DNA of 64,000 nt from Zygaena filipendulae (Eukaryota > Arthropoda > Insecta > Lepidoptera > Zygaenidae), in NCBI GenBank assembly GCA_907165275.2, contig OU015654.1, positions 10,743,501 through 10,807,500 on the forward strand, read 5' to 3'. The notes under the pieces were generated by a model. The model worked only from the letters and a program-made list of their open reading frames with translations. It was not told the origin of the DNA and made no database searches. Positions 13,190-24,566 of the stretch are shown one piece after another. Position numbers and translations under genes: made by a program. Each line of letters starts with the position of its first letter. Positions within the stretch are counted from its first letter, which is position 1.

Positions 13190-13460
13190 ATTTTCTAGAC
13201 GTATATCGTGGAATTTCGGTGGGGTCAACGAAGCACGCAGAGTTCAGCGGAAATAATGACTGCCGCTCTGTAATTGGGAGGCTCTAGCGTTGCGCTCCAG
13301 CCTGGCTAGTAGCTCTTGCCAGCTAGCACTGGCGGGCTAGTAGGTAACAAGTCGCCAGTCACTCGCATGCCGCTTTGCATCGGCCGGTATATAAAGTTAA
13401 CTGGAGCACAAAAGACTTTTGCGACCAAAACGTTCGATTTTAGAGCGAGGACATTAAATT
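13190..13460 (+). promoter_or_regulatory. Candidate TATA promoter in a GC-rich island
   Basis: A GC-rich block of about 190 bases ends in CGGCCGGTATATAAAG, a strong TATA box at 13388-13396. Transcription from this box would start near 13415-13425. No convincing coding exon follows: the first ATG downstream opens a frame of about 20 codons. It could drive a non-coding RNA, a distant first exon, or be a decayed element promoter. Confidence 0.3.
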
Positions 13461-13859
13461 TGGAGTTTGAAAGAAAATTGTGCAGACTTTGAAAACATGC
13501 AAATGACTAATACCTACACGAGTACGTTATGCTTTAGGTATCAAAATATTGACTACCTACAATTTTAATTCGATGAAAGCATACCCACTTTTATTTTTTA
13601 ACTCTGGTGATACATACGTATTCCTTTAATTTAAAACATACTTCATAGAATATACAATACATAATATTATGATACCTAAAAGGAATTATGAATCGACATA
13701 ATTCTTTGAAGATTTGAGAACCAGGCATATGAACATATATGTAGGTAAGTACGTATAACAGTAGGTACTAGCTCTCCACAATTTCTTCCGTGTTACATCG
13801 GGTGTGTGGTTAAGGTGTAAAAGCTTGACAAACTCACATTTACATCTATACATATATGT

Positions 13860-14138
13860 ATATAAACGAAAGTCGTGTTAGTAAGGTACACTATTTATAA
13901 CCCAAGAACGGCTGAACCGATTTGGCTGAAAATTGGTGGGGACGTAGCTTAGAACCAGGAAACGGACATAAAATACTTTTGATCCCGGAATTCCCGCAGG
14001 AACTCCGAAATTAACGCCAGTGAAATTTCATGAAATTTTGCATACACATTGTCAGGGGTACAGAAAAGGACATAGGGTACTTTGCATCCCGGAATTCCTG
14101 CGGGATATCAGAAATTTCCGCGGGTGCAACCGCGAGAA
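13860..14138 (+). mobile_element. Decayed Helitron, two fused copies
   Basis: The block GATCCCGGAATTCCCGCAGG at about 13980 is followed by a second TTGCATACACATTGTCAGGG to CATCCCGGAATTCCTGCGGG at about 14090, so the 3' half appears twice. The end ACCGCGAGAATCAGCTTAT is a worn terminus. Either a tandem insertion or a template switch produced it. Confidence 0.5.
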
Positions 14139-14299
14139 TCAGCTTATCAAATGTTATTAAGTTAAGATATTATAACTGATACTTACCTACTAATTAATAT
14201 CAAATAATATCAAATGGAACTAAACACTTTCTAAAGCTACGGCAAAATTTAGCAGGTAGGTACCTACGTTCATAAATCCTGGAATCGAATTGGGAAATT

Positions 14300-14480
14300 G
14301 ACATGAGGGGAATGTTGGTGGATTAAGATACCGGGGCCCGGGGTACACGCGAACCTGCAACTCTTGCCCGGCGCGGCTCGGCCGGTGTGGGCAGGAAATA
14401 ATGACGTCCGGCCGGCCGCCTCTCTAATTGAAACATACCTACGAACTGGCGCGAGCCAAGTAAATTACAACACGGAAAAC
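14300..14480. other. GC-rich island with CCGG clusters
   Basis: Short GC-rich block with GGGGCCCGGGG and GGCCGGCCG words, flanked by AT-rich DNA. The 69-residue minus ORF at 14323-14532 follows base composition rather than any domain. Possible regulatory DNA. Confidence 0.25.
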
Positions 14481-14544
14481 GATTTCGTACAACGGAAACG
14501 TTGTTATGCATTTCGTTCAACATAATATACATTTTGTGACGAAC

Positions 14545-14690
14545 CCCTGTCTATCTTTAGTATAATATTATGAATGCAAATGTGAGTTTATTCGTTTGTT
14601 ACGCTTTCACACCTTAATTGCTCAACCGATAATTATGAAATTTTCTCGGAATTATCTCGGGATTCCCGTGGGGACTCTGTAATTGTTTGA
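14545..14690 (+). mobile_element. Decayed Helitron-like fragment
   Basis: TATAATATTATGAATGCAAA is followed by TTTGTTACGCTTTCACACCT and, at the end, GGGATTCCCGTGGGGACTCT. This is the order of the short Helitrons, but the terminus is lost. Confidence 0.4.
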
Positions 14691-16399
14691 AGTTGCTAAA
14701 TAATACATCTTAGTGGTTTCGTTATTATCACTAGCAAGTTTTTGTTACCTTCCTTCCTTAGCTTCATCGTGCTCTGCAAAAGTTTGTCGAGATATCTCAA
14801 AGGAAATTCCACTTTGTTTATAGTTCGATGCAATTTGTTTGTTTAGAACCAACTGATTTTGTTGCAAACTGAAATGGAGTATACACTGCTGCTATATATG
14901 GCCTCTCAAAACTTCTCCAGACAATACAAAAAGCGAAGCGAAATACTTATCATATTTTATAGAAACCAAGCAAGATACTCGTGAGGACTTATAAAACGAA
15001 AACCTCATTTAATAATCAACTTTACGAAATGTTCAACGAAAATAAGATTATTAACTCCCCTTCACAAATACTTGAGTAAGTTAAACGATTGCTTTCATTC
15101 AAAATATCATAAAGCCACGATCGGGTTTTCATTAAAATTCATTGCAATCAAAACAAAGATCCACAACGATGTTTGCGTTTCATAAAAAACTTTTGTGCTC
15201 GCAATGAGAACTTTGGTTTATGTATTTTCTGTATTTGATCGTAAAATAGACGTGTACTCCAGGTTTATTTAGCACATGAATTATATAAAACATAAATAAA
15301 CCAAGATATTGCAATTAATATAAAATGGTGGTGATACAATCTAAAAAGCAGAATTGCACAGACGGGCAGTAGAAAGTATATTTTTAATGTATATCCCAAC
15401 CCACAACAAAGACAATTCTAAATTTACGAGTGTGATTGGTTGAAAGAGGTATATAACCCGAAATACACTCTGAGGTTTCAATATACCAACTTTACATTCA
15501 ATGAAACGAGTTATTACGAAAGTAAATCAAACGAGCCGGAAATGACATACGAAAAGTCAAATTATGAATTTCTATGCCCACGTGAATCTCGGGATTCGCT
15601 CGGGAACTCTTTGTTCCGGAGAGTACTAGTTAGTTAAAAGGTAAAGGTAGTTACATGTTTATCACAAAATATTTAATATTCAACATTGTTTTTATAAAGC
15701 AATTTTTTTCCAACCACCCCTAACCGACTAGTATGTCTCAGTGGCAAATAAAACTCGACGTGATCTAACTTCAACAGTCATCGCGAGATGTCACAGAGAG
15801 TTCCAGTACCCTTGTTATGAGTTTTAAATCCAGAAGTTTTACCGAAACAGCCTCTGCGGTTGTGTAAAGACAATGTCACCAATTCATTTACAAAAATATG
15901 CCTAATATGCTGTCAAATGTCGCAACAGTAATAATATGCAACATCTATACAATATACATACATATATAACATACATACTATAAATAAAATGGAATGGACC
16001 TCCCATTTCCATGATTCTTACACACGCAGGTTTTCTCGTCCCACATCAAGCCAATCCTTCGTTTTTTACGAAGTATTGGATTGATTATTCTGTCTGTCTG
16101 CCTGCCTGTCTGTCTGTCAGTTTATATTGTTTTTAATATTTGCCTTTCTGATTCGTAAATACTTACTGACTTTGGGATCAACATAGAATACTCCCAACTG
16201 ACAGGCTGTATGATATCAGCTATCTTTTCTCTTGCTGGAAAATCTAAGACCAAGTGAACAAGCTAGTCATAACTAAAATAACTGGTGGTGAGGGTTCTGG
16301 TACTACTTAGGAATGTCCACATTAAAACATCGCTATAGGTACCTAAAAACATGTAGGTATAACACTACGGCAAACTAGTAAATTGCATGCTTTAAAAAT
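14691..16399. other. AT-rich DNA with one simple repeat
   Basis: No gene is supported. A TCTG/CCTG simple repeat lies at about 16088-16119. A worn Helitron-like CGGGATTCGCTCGGGAACTC piece lies at about 15590-15630, inside the unconvincing ORF 15440-15637. Confidence 0.45.
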
Positions 16400-16497
16400 A
16401 ACAGCGATTCATTGAGTTGAAATTTCGCGTGGCGTCACTAACTGGTGCAGTTTGTATGGCGGCTTGTAGCGGTAAGTGAGCCCCCGGATGTTGACAA
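16400..16497 (+). mobile_element. GACGTCAC-core MITE, partial copy
   Basis: Contains ATTGAGTTGAAATTTCGCGT and GGTGCAGTTTGTATGGCGGC, the central block of the MITE family also present at 19480-19790. It lacks the outer inverted ends and abuts a reversed copy. Confidence 0.55.
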
Positions 16498-16502
16498 TTT
16501 TT

Positions 16503-16785
16503 GAAAATCAAAATTCTAATTAGTCCGTCATTTAGAAATTAAAAATCATTAGACACGTATTTTTTTATTTTTCAAATAAATGAAAATACACAGATATAAA
16601 GCGCATTAAAGTTAAGGGTGGGGGCTCGTGACGTCACTTACCGCTACAAGCCGCCATACAAACTGCACTAGTTAGTGACGTCCCGCGAAATTTCAACTTA
16701 ATGTATCGCTGTTATTTTTTGATTACGTAAAAAAAGAAAAAATACGTGTCCAATATTTTTTATTAATTTACAAGACGGACTAAAA
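16503..16785 (-). mobile_element. GACGTCAC-core MITE, near-complete
   Basis: Inverted ends are AATTAGTCCGTC on the left and GACGGACTAA on the right. Inside each lie matching blocks around AAAAAATACGTGTCC. The core carries GTGACGTCAC and the GCCGCCATACAAACTGCAC block, reversed relative to the neighbouring partial copy, so 16400-16785 folds back on itself. No coding capacity. Confidence 0.65.
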
Positions 16786-18243
16786 AAATTATTAAACCTT
16801 GAAGAGCTAGACTTACCATCTGTATGAAATGTGGCTCGTGCTATTATAAGGCTGAAACAGTTTTATTTTAACTGAATAAAATAATGAAATTTAAAAAGAG
16901 TTTGACTACAGTGGCTTAGAATTTAAAATGTTTGCAACCGTTAAAAGATTGGAGTCTATTTGAACTACATAGGTACCTACTTGAAGAATGCCGGAATGAC
17001 CGTATTAACATTTTTACGTGCACTCAGCGCATTCTCTACTTGCTTTACCTACGTACCCGTATCAAAGTGAAACGTCACATCCACTTCTTGACATGAGCAA
17101 GTTTTATGGTTCTCTTTGTTATTTTCGCATGACATAACATTTGATGGCACGTGAATTGCGTTTTAAATGTTACTATGTATGTTATATGTATTCATACCTA
17201 CTTACATACTATTCTTAACGATTGTGATACACAATGTTAACAACAATGTGTATTCAGTAAATCATTTATGCCACTATAATATAATAAGTTGATTCCAGAC
17301 ATAACTTTATTGTTTCTCATAACTTTTGGTTTAAAGTTTGTGCACTTCACGTATCTTATTTTTGTTACTTATCTTTGTAAAGCCCAATTTTTACACGCAT
17401 CTAGTTTTAAGTTTTTCATTTTATTTATACGTAGGTACAACTTTTGCTCTTCATAATTGACCGGTTTTCAAACATCAAGAGTGCCGAAAAGCGTCAAAAT
17501 TATCGTCCGGTTTTTATATTTGAGCACATTGTTAGCATCCACCTAGATTTATATTCACTTAGAAAACAATACTTAATATACGGATATACACATTTACTGT
17601 AACTACGTAATTATACATACGGTTTTGTATTCTTGTTTAATTACTCATGAAAAGTAATACGGGTGGGTATTGCTGGATATTTAAATATGTTGTAATGTAA
17701 GTAATGTAATATGTATCTAATTTACCGTATGTATTTAGACAAAACTGGTTGTTCATAAGGTACATTCGTACGTTAGTTATAGGTCATACGTTAGTTCATT
17801 ACATTGATTTGTAAAAAATACGTATCTTATATTTCATAGAGATTGGAGATATATCGTAATATTTCTACTATGAAAGTAATATTAAGTCAGGACCATTCTC
17901 GACACGCAATTCTGGCGAACAGTGACTGACACGAAAGAGTATCGTTATTATAACAAAATAACTGATAATTAATTTATGAAAAGTCATAAAGTACCTCTAC
18001 ATATTTACGGAAGACACGCTACGTATCTTTACTTCTAGATAATACTACTATAGTTTCCTGTCCTCTCCAAATTTTTCAAAAATTTTATAAACAATACCAC
18101 TTTCAGGGCTTCCCATATTTTATAATTTTTCTAGTAATATTTTCCAATTTTTTAATCCCCTGAGAACCACACGATCCAACCGTTCTCGAGTAATGCGCTC
18201 ACCAATGAACAGCATATTATCGTTTTGTTTATATAGTAGAGCA
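16786..18243. other. AT-rich DNA, nothing recognised
   Basis: Only AT-rich sequence with scattered TACCTAC words; no ORF or repeat edge is supported. Confidence 0.5.
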
Positions 18244-18310
18244 CTAGCTGTGCCCCACGGTTTCACCCGCGTGAGTTCGGAACTGACACAGGAACTTTTT
18301 TTTTCCAAAA
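18244..18310 (-). mobile_element. Helitron 3' fragment
   Basis: CTAGCTGTGCCCCACGGTTT at 18244 is a minus-oriented Helitron terminus, with the CACCCGCGTGAG hairpin arm. The element degrades beyond about 18310. Confidence 0.55.
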
Positions 18311-18820
18311 TAAAAGTAGCCTAAGTTAATGTACGTTAATGTACCAGTGAAAGTTTTTATTGATTGATGTCCTATATAAACTACATATTCAGATATTTAT
18401 TTGACCTAGATAATTTCTCTTAGCACGATATAAAAATAAATGGAACAATTCTAAGAGCGTAGGTGCTGTGATGCCAAATTGGACACCGACACGGCATATG
18501 CTTTCGTACTGCACTGGTTTTCAGCTATTCTCCAACAAAATAAGGTTACTCGAATAGTTTACGGTGACAAAAGTGCAAGGGTAGAAGCATTCATGTTGCT
18601 TGAAAGTAAAGAAACGTGTAAGAATTGCTAAACTGCATGAGTGTACCTACTAGTACCTAACACACGCTTTTATGCACTTCCGTTGAATAAAACGACGTAC
18701 CTACCCGGCAAGTTCTTATCTTATGATTCTGTCATAAATCATCTTAAGATTTAAAAAAGTAAATAATAATAATAATGAATATAAATAAAATAAAATGAAT
18801 AATAAAAGTTAAAATCAAAC

Positions 18821-19096
18821 GGCTACTTGACAAAATCTAAATTTGTAGTCTGTCATGTAGATTAATAAGAATATTTGATACGTATTTTTTTATTTTTTTA
18901 CGTACCTACTTATTCAAAAATGGTGCGATACATTGAGTCGAAATGTCCTGACACCTGACATCACGTCTTGCTATAGTTTATACCTAATTATGACGTCACA
19001 AGTGATGACTATAATGCAATTTATCTAAGTATATTTTCATTAATTAGAAAAAAAGAAAAAGCAAAATTGACGGACTAAATAGAATTTTGATGAACC
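18821..19096 (+). mobile_element. GACGTCAC-core MITE, diverged copy
   Basis: Starts GGCTACTTGACAAAATCTAA, has TAGTCTGTCATGTAGATTAA on the left and GACGGACTAAATAGAATTTT on the right. The core ATACATTGAGTCGAAATGTC is clearly diverged from the 19480 copy. Confidence 0.6.
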
Positions 19097-19163
19097 CCAA
19101 ACGTATGCTTATTTGGTAATAGGTACTAATAATATTAAAAGTCGGTTAGAGTGTTTGTCACCG

Positions 19164-19349
19164 ATAAGCTATGGTTGTATAACCGTAGCCTACACTCCAG
19201 AACAAAATGGACGAGCAAAACATGAAAACGGAACTATCATAGAACCAGCAAGAAAATTTATCGCTGGTATGTCAAAGTGCTTTTAGGCTGAAGCAGTCAA
19301 CACTGTGGTGGGTACATTCAACAGATGCGGTGTAAATCCAATGAAGTAT
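19164..19349 (+). pseudogene. Ty1/copia integrase fossil
   Basis: The frame reads YTPEQNGRAKHENG followed by a helix rich in charged residues, then a stop, then AEAVNTVVGTFNRCGVNP. In copia-type integrases the pattern YTPeqNG..ER..rT..E.aR....... WaEA..tA.y..NR surrounds the catalytic glutamate. Here the E-R pair reads K-H and the tryptophan before AEA is a TAG stop, so it is inactive. It lies between two MITE copies and no LTR or other copia domain is visible nearby. Confidence 0.7.
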
Positions 19350-19479
19350 AAAAGGAATGGATGGATGGATAGCTGTACGGATAGGAGGATGGAGTAAGCT
19401 ATTTAATCCATAGAACAGAGCACAGAACACAACACAATTAAAAACAGGTTAAAGAAAACGTATGAGTACAAAAACAATT

Positions 19480-19790
19480 GGCTACTTGACAATTTTTTTT
19501 TAGTTCGTCGCGTAGATTAGTAAAAATCTACACCAATATGGACACGTATTTTTTTACGTATATAATCAAAAAATAACGGCGATACATTGAGTTGAAATTT
19601 CGCGTGACGTCATACAACCCGGTGCAGTTTGTATGGGGCTTATACTGAATATTGACGTCACGAGTCCCCCACCCTAAACTTTAATGCGCTTTATCTTTGT
19701 TTATTTTCATTAATTTGAAAAAGCAAAAAATACGTGTCCATTATTTTTTTATTTTCTTACTGACGGACTAATTAGAATTTTGATTTTCAT
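19480..19790 (+). mobile_element. GACGTCAC-core MITE, complete reference copy
   Basis: Left end GGCTACTTGACAATTTTT, then TAGTTCGTCGCGTAGATTAG and GGACACGTATTTTTTTACG. Right end AAAAAATACGTGTCC, then GACGGACTAATTAGAATTTT. The inverted ends are therefore about 50 bases, imperfect. The core holds GCGTGACGTCAT and ATTGACGTCACGAG. About 310 bases, no ORF. The class cannot be assigned without target duplications. Confidence 0.65.
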
Positions 19791-20187
19791 ACCCTGGAGA
19801 ATACCCAATTGCTTTGCAGATTTGCTAAATTGCCTCTGCGCATGTAGCCTTCTCTGCAACAAAATAACTCTTGCTAAAATATGGAGGGTATGAAGAAGCG
19901 TAACACAGTTCCTTATTATAGAAAAAAACGTGACCGGAACAAAACAATCAGTCAAGTGGGATGATGTCGCGGCCGTGCGGGGCCGGGGCGCTGCGTCGGA
20001 TGCCTCAAATCCGTGTACCTAAGTCCCCAGCACCGTTGGCATAAGGCGCCCCTGACGGATCACTTGTCACTGTCACTGCTCATCCCCGTTCGACCCTGTT
20101 TACATTCGTCACGAAACACATCCTCAGCTAAACGGGGTTCATTTGACTCGTGTTGTCTAGCATTTTTATGCCTTTTTTATATTACTA

Positions 20188-20245
20188 CTAGCTGGTCCCC
20201 ACGGTCCCGTACCCACGTTAATTTTGGAGTTCCCGCGGGAATTTC
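20188..20245 (-). mobile_element. Helitron 3' fragment
   Basis: CTAGCTGGTCCCCACGG then GGAGTTCCCGCGGGAATTTC. It lies inside the 152-residue ORF at 20013-20471, which is therefore not credible as a gene. Confidence 0.55.
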
Positions 20246-20514
20246 ATTAGAACACTACCTATTGGACGGAGAAAAAAGTATTCAGTGTGCGCACTCAATT
20301 CGTACGCCCACGATCGTACGTACAGAATTCGTGTCCAAAGTGCGCGCGGCCTTAGATTTCAAGTATAATCGCAACAATGTCAAATGGTACACAATGACCG
20401 ATGCAACCACCAGCGCCACAATGAAATTTCTGTCCTCGGTGGTGTACCTACAATATGCTGGCTTTTTGTAAATCTTTACATCTGTACATTTGAATAAAGT
20501 TGTAGTGTCTGTTT

Positions 20515-20747
20515 TTAATTCCAAATTAACAGCTTTTCACTGAATGCATATTATAAAAGTATGTACATAAGGTGTAGGTACTTACTTTCATTAAAAATTT
20601 AAAAATTTTCTTTTTTAGTCTGTCTCTTTGTTCCGGCTAATCTCTGAAACAGCTGGACCGATTTTAACGGGACTTTCACGAGCAGATAGCTGATGTTCTA
20701 AGGAGTAACTTAAGCTACTTTTAATTAAGAAAAAAAAGTTCCTGCGG
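20515..20747 (+). mobile_element. Helitron-like sub-type C
   Basis: Shares ATTCCAAATTAACAGCT, then TAATCTCTGAAACAGCTGG and TTCCTGCGGGAAT with the copy at 47844-48112, but stops abruptly where the long-type Helitron begins. The second element probably inserted into, or recombined with, this one. Confidence 0.5.
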
Positions 20748-21220
20748 GAATAATAAAACTGTCAATTCTGTACATTGAATATAAATTCAAAACTAATATC
20801 GGAGGATGAATGGTGATCGATACTGATGCTAAAAATGTAATCAGTAAATTTTTAGTCTGTCTGTCTGTCTGTCTGTCTGTATGTGCACGCATGGGTCAAA
20901 AACTACTGAAGGGATTTTACCCAAACTTGGTACGATTTTAGTCTATACTCCTGGGCTGGTTATAGGCTATATAACATAACGCTAAGACACATAGGAGCTG
21001 AGCATGACGAAAAATTTGAAGCAAGTCGGATGAAAATGCGCTTTCGAGCTCTTATCTTTGCATACGTTTACTCAATCACGCAAAAACGGCTGAACGGATT
21101 TGGATGAAATTTGGCATGCACATTGTCAGGGGTACAGAGAAGGACATAGGGTACTTTTTATCCCGAAATTCCCGCGGGAACTCCGAAATTACCACGGGCG
21201 AAACCGCGGGGCACAGCTAG
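20748..21220 (+). mobile_element. Long-type LEP1-like Helitron
   Basis: Begins within ATAATAAAACTGTCAATTC, lacking the GTAGAGAGG of other copies, and runs through the (TCTG)n tract to the CCGCGGGGCACAGCTAG end (CTAG 21217-21220). The 5' end is fused to the preceding sub-type C element. Confidence 0.7.
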
Positions 21221-21229
21221 TGTACAATT

Positions 21230-21382
21230 AATATTGTACAAAGCTTCAACTGTTGCTTTGTGTTACAAAAGGTTCATGCTTCATCCAAAATTAAGTTAAT
21301 AATGTCATTCGAACAGTCGAACTATGTCAAGGTTAAATAGTAACCTAACTCTGATATAGATTCTGAAAATTATCTCAAAAGT
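21230..21382 (+). repeat. 153-bp duplicated unit, copy 1
   Basis: From AATATTGTACAAAGCTTC to ATTATCTCAAAAGT. It matches 23181-23333 base for base apart from two substitutions that I can see, with no indels. It sits directly downstream of a Helitron end. Confidence 0.85.
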
Positions 21383-23004
21383 AAAATACATGAATTGATG
21401 ATTCTTGTTTATTTTTTTATAAGATAATGGCGCAATTTGAAAACAGTAATAGGTAGTTTACAAAAAGGCTTCGCCCTAGCTATGTACGCGTTACAGTACC
21501 TACTCCACAAGAACACGTTTACAGGCGCAAGAAGTGAAAATTTTGTGTTTTAACTATGCATAGGTACTTATTTAATGAAAAACTCAAGAAAAGTCTAAAT
21601 GTGTCACAAAGTCACTTGTTAACAAGCAAACGAATTCATTTAGGTTAATTAAAAAAAACTTCTAAATAAGCAGTGTAACGCGTGCAGCATAACGTTTCTT
21701 TCGTAATAATTAAGTAGTAAGTACATGCACAGATAATATAATACGATACTAGTACATGTAAGTAAGTATTCTTAGTTTTTCGTACCTGATATAATATCCA
21801 TGCCCGTATTATATCCAGCTAAAACTGCATACTTAAGCTGCGCTGTCAAGTCAGAGTTTGTCTTCTTCATTTCTCAGAGGAACAAGCGAGGCAGAAAATA
21901 TCTTGACAGGTGACCGACTCTTGAGTAGGTAACAACTACAAATGCGTGCCATAATTAACAGGTCGGGTGCGATTTGCATGTCGTCAGATTGGAGTCACGA
22001 AGTTCTGATTATTTGAATAAGATTCCGCGGTGCTGTATTAAGGAAATTATTCATGCCACGAAGCATATTGTGAGGGGAAAGGTGGAGCTTTGTGATATTA
22101 GCCGATAGATAACAAGTCGTTTGTGAATTATTGTGTATCTAACTATACAGAAGTAGGTATAACTTACTAAATATAATTTCGCGATTAACTCGGAAACTTT
22201 AACATACCTACTTAGATAAAATATCCGGCCGTAAGATTGCTGTACCCACCATGTAGGTGATCAAACACTAATTTGTACGTATAATTAATTATAAATGGAC
22301 GAATACATATTTGCCAGGGTGCCAATCAAAATGTGGCCGCTAATATTTTGAATTAAAATATTATTAAATGACTTTTTTTTTTAAATTACACCCACTTTGT
22401 ATTCAAATAAACTACGATCCACTACATAGTAGTGTACTTAAAGAACTCAAAAAGTTATGGTTGCCTTGGCGCAATCGGCCGCAACCTATGTGCAGCCAGG
22501 TGTAAACAAGTAGTAATTGGGTAAATTTTTACATCCATGATGTATATTCATCATTTGTATCTTAAATTAAAGGTAATTTATTTTTGTGATTGACAAAATA
22601 AATCTGCCTGGGTAAAAGTGGCCGCAAATAGGGGTTGCTAGCTGATAAAGATAAATTAAAGTGAGAGAGAGTTTGCGGGCTAGATCGGTTGTCAGACAAA
22701 GATGGCGATTGTCACGTATTTTTTGAAGCTGTTGTGCATGCGTCAGTAGCTGGGGTTCTCAATTAAAAGCTCAAAAGATAGCAGAAATGCTTTTTTAATA
22801 CTCTGAAAAAATTTACTAATGAATTTTTGGTCAATTGCAGTTATAAGTAAAAATATAACAAATCCTTTATATTTAAATAAGACGATTGAGTAAAATTGAT
22901 AGACATAAGACAATTTTTAGAAATTCTTTAACAAATAAATCATAGCATGAAAAATGTATTAAAAAAATTTCACCTTATGTGTGCCAATTTTACTTATTAT
23001 ACAT
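21383..23004. other. Unique-looking DNA between the 153-bp duplicates
   Basis: No gene or element is supported. A short frame after AAGATGGCGATTGTCACG (about 22700) closes after some twelve codons. Confidence 0.45.
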
Positions 23005-23178
23005 ATTATACTGATTCCAAAAATGCAATCAGTAAATTTTTTGTCTGTCAGTCTGTCTGTATGTGCACGCATGGGTCAAACACTACTGAAGGGATTTTAA
23101 CCAAACTTGGTACGATTGTAGTCCATACTCCTGGGCAGGTTATAGGCTATATAAAATTACGGTAAGACACATAGGACC
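23005..23178 (+). mobile_element. Long-type Helitron, truncated at both ends
   Basis: Runs from ACTGATTCCAAAAATGCAAT through the (TCTG) tract to TAAGACACATAGGAC and then stops, about 240 bases short of a normal 3' end. The 153-bp duplicate follows immediately. The 72-residue ORF at 22947-23165 is Helitron sequence. Confidence 0.65.
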
Positions 23179-23180
23179 AC

Positions 23181-23333
23181 AATATTGTACAAAGCTTCAA
23201 CTGTTGCTTTGTGTTACAAAAAGTTCATGCTTCATTCAAAATTAAGTTAATAATGTCATTCGAACAGTCGAACTATGTCAAGGTTAAATAGTAACCTAAC
23301 TCTGATATAGATTCTGAAAATTATCTCAAAAGT
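23181..23333 (+). repeat. 153-bp duplicated unit, copy 2
   Basis: Second copy of 21230-21382. It is followed directly by a piece of an unrelated MITE. Confidence 0.85.
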
Positions 23334-23340
23334 TTTTGCG

Positions 23341-23390
23341 GCGTCTTATCTTAGCGTGGCATGTTATGGTCATAGTGAATAAAGGCCCTG
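23341..23390 (-). mobile_element. CAGGGCCCTTATTCAC MITE, end fragment
   Basis: Ends CATAGTGAATAAAGGCCCTG, matching the inverted terminus of the elements at 44398-44614 and 48401-48634. The rest is absent. From here to about 24100 is AT-rich DNA without recognised features. Confidence 0.6.
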
Positions 23391-24104
23391 ATCCACTGAA
23401 ATAAGTCGCTTTGTCGTGCTGTGGAACTTATTGTACAGACTGCTTTAACTCAGCCACAAGTCACAACTGTGAATGACTTAGCAGAGCTCCTTATTGAATA
23501 TTTAACAAATAACCAGTCTCAACTTGCGGTCTAGTAAATATACATAGTTTCAGTTTCATAAAGCTAAAACATGAAACTAAGTAAATATTCTGAAAACAAT
23601 AATAATGTACCTTCTTATGTTTCACAAAATCTATAATTATAAAGAAGCCGACTAGTCGACTTCCTGTTTTAAAATTGTTTTGAATACTAACTAAGCCTAG
23701 GAGCTTTTAAAGCATAAAAATTATCCAACTCTACAGAAATATTTGTTTTTTTGCAACTACATAACTCCTCGAAAAACTAACAAAGGGTTCAGCAATCCAC
23801 TATAAGTGATTTTGCCCTTGTTTATCTTAAATTAGCGTTAGGTATACCTAATAGTCTTAACTGCATCGTTAAAGAATATCGTTAAAGAATACTTACTGTT
23901 GTGCGATTAGTAGACAGGGGCAAAGCAAATACTTCTCGTCTCTTTTTCAGAGGGTAGGCATCAGATTCCAGATTCGTGTTTCTTGCTAACTAAAATATTT
24001 AATGCTGTTTTAATGTTTTTTCAGCAGTTTTTCTCGCTTAACAAATATAACAATGCAAATCAAATAATTACTTTCGAAAAAAAAAAAAAATGCGGTAATC
24101 TGCT

Positions 24105-24332
24105 AGCCTATTATGTAACTTTTGTTGCTTTCATATTTCAGTTTCAATCAGAAAAATAGCGATTGTGTGATTAATTTATCATGTTTAGACAGCTTCTACT
24201 TTTAAAGTATGTTTATTCTGGTTGATTGCTAGGTATTGTAGGTGTTAAAATGTACATATTGTAATCGCAAAACCGCCACGTTTTTTATTGCAACCGAAAA
24301 ATGATAGAAATAAAAGTTACATAATAGCCCCT
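24105..24332 (-). mobile_element. MITE with TATTATGTAAC ends, copy 1
   Basis: The left end AGCCTATTATGTAACTTTTG is mirrored by AAAGTTACATAATAGCCCCT on the right. Internal CAGTTTCAATCAGAAAAATA and the ATTGCAACCGAAAAATGAT blocks show that the inverted ends extend some 40 bases. It is a reverse-oriented copy of 35283-35511. Confidence 0.7.
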
Positions 24333-24379
24333 CTGATCAAACATTTGTCCATAATCGCGCCCAATGAAAAGTGACTATA

Positions 24380-24566
24380 CCCCTTAGCATTTACAATCTA
24401 CAATCGTTAACGCATAGAAAACTAAGGAACAGAATTGTAAAGTTCAGTTTTAAGTCACGAAACATTTAATTTGTGATTGGTCGATTTTACGTGATCACGT
24501 GACATAACGATTCGTTCCTTAGACGCGTTAACGATTATTTATAGATTGTCAACTTGGCTAAGGGGG
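24380..24566 (+). mobile_element. MITE with CCCCTTAGC ends, copy 1
   Basis: Left CCCCTTAGCATTTACAATCT then AATCGTTAACGC and CTAAGGAAC. Right, reversed, the same order: CCCCCTTAGCCAAGTTGACA, AATCGTTAACGC, CTAAGGAAC. A central GTGATCACGTGAC is itself near-palindromic. A second copy lies at 56930-57123. Confidence 0.7.

Noticed and set aside
16088..16119. Helitron (TCTG)n tract
   Set aside because: The TCTG/CCTG repeat here is not surrounded by the long-type Helitron blocks, so it is kept as a simple repeat.
20013..20471. 152-codon plus ORF as a host gene
   Set aside because: It runs through a minus-oriented Helitron end (20188-20245), lacks any domain, and overlaps an antisense ORF of similar quality.
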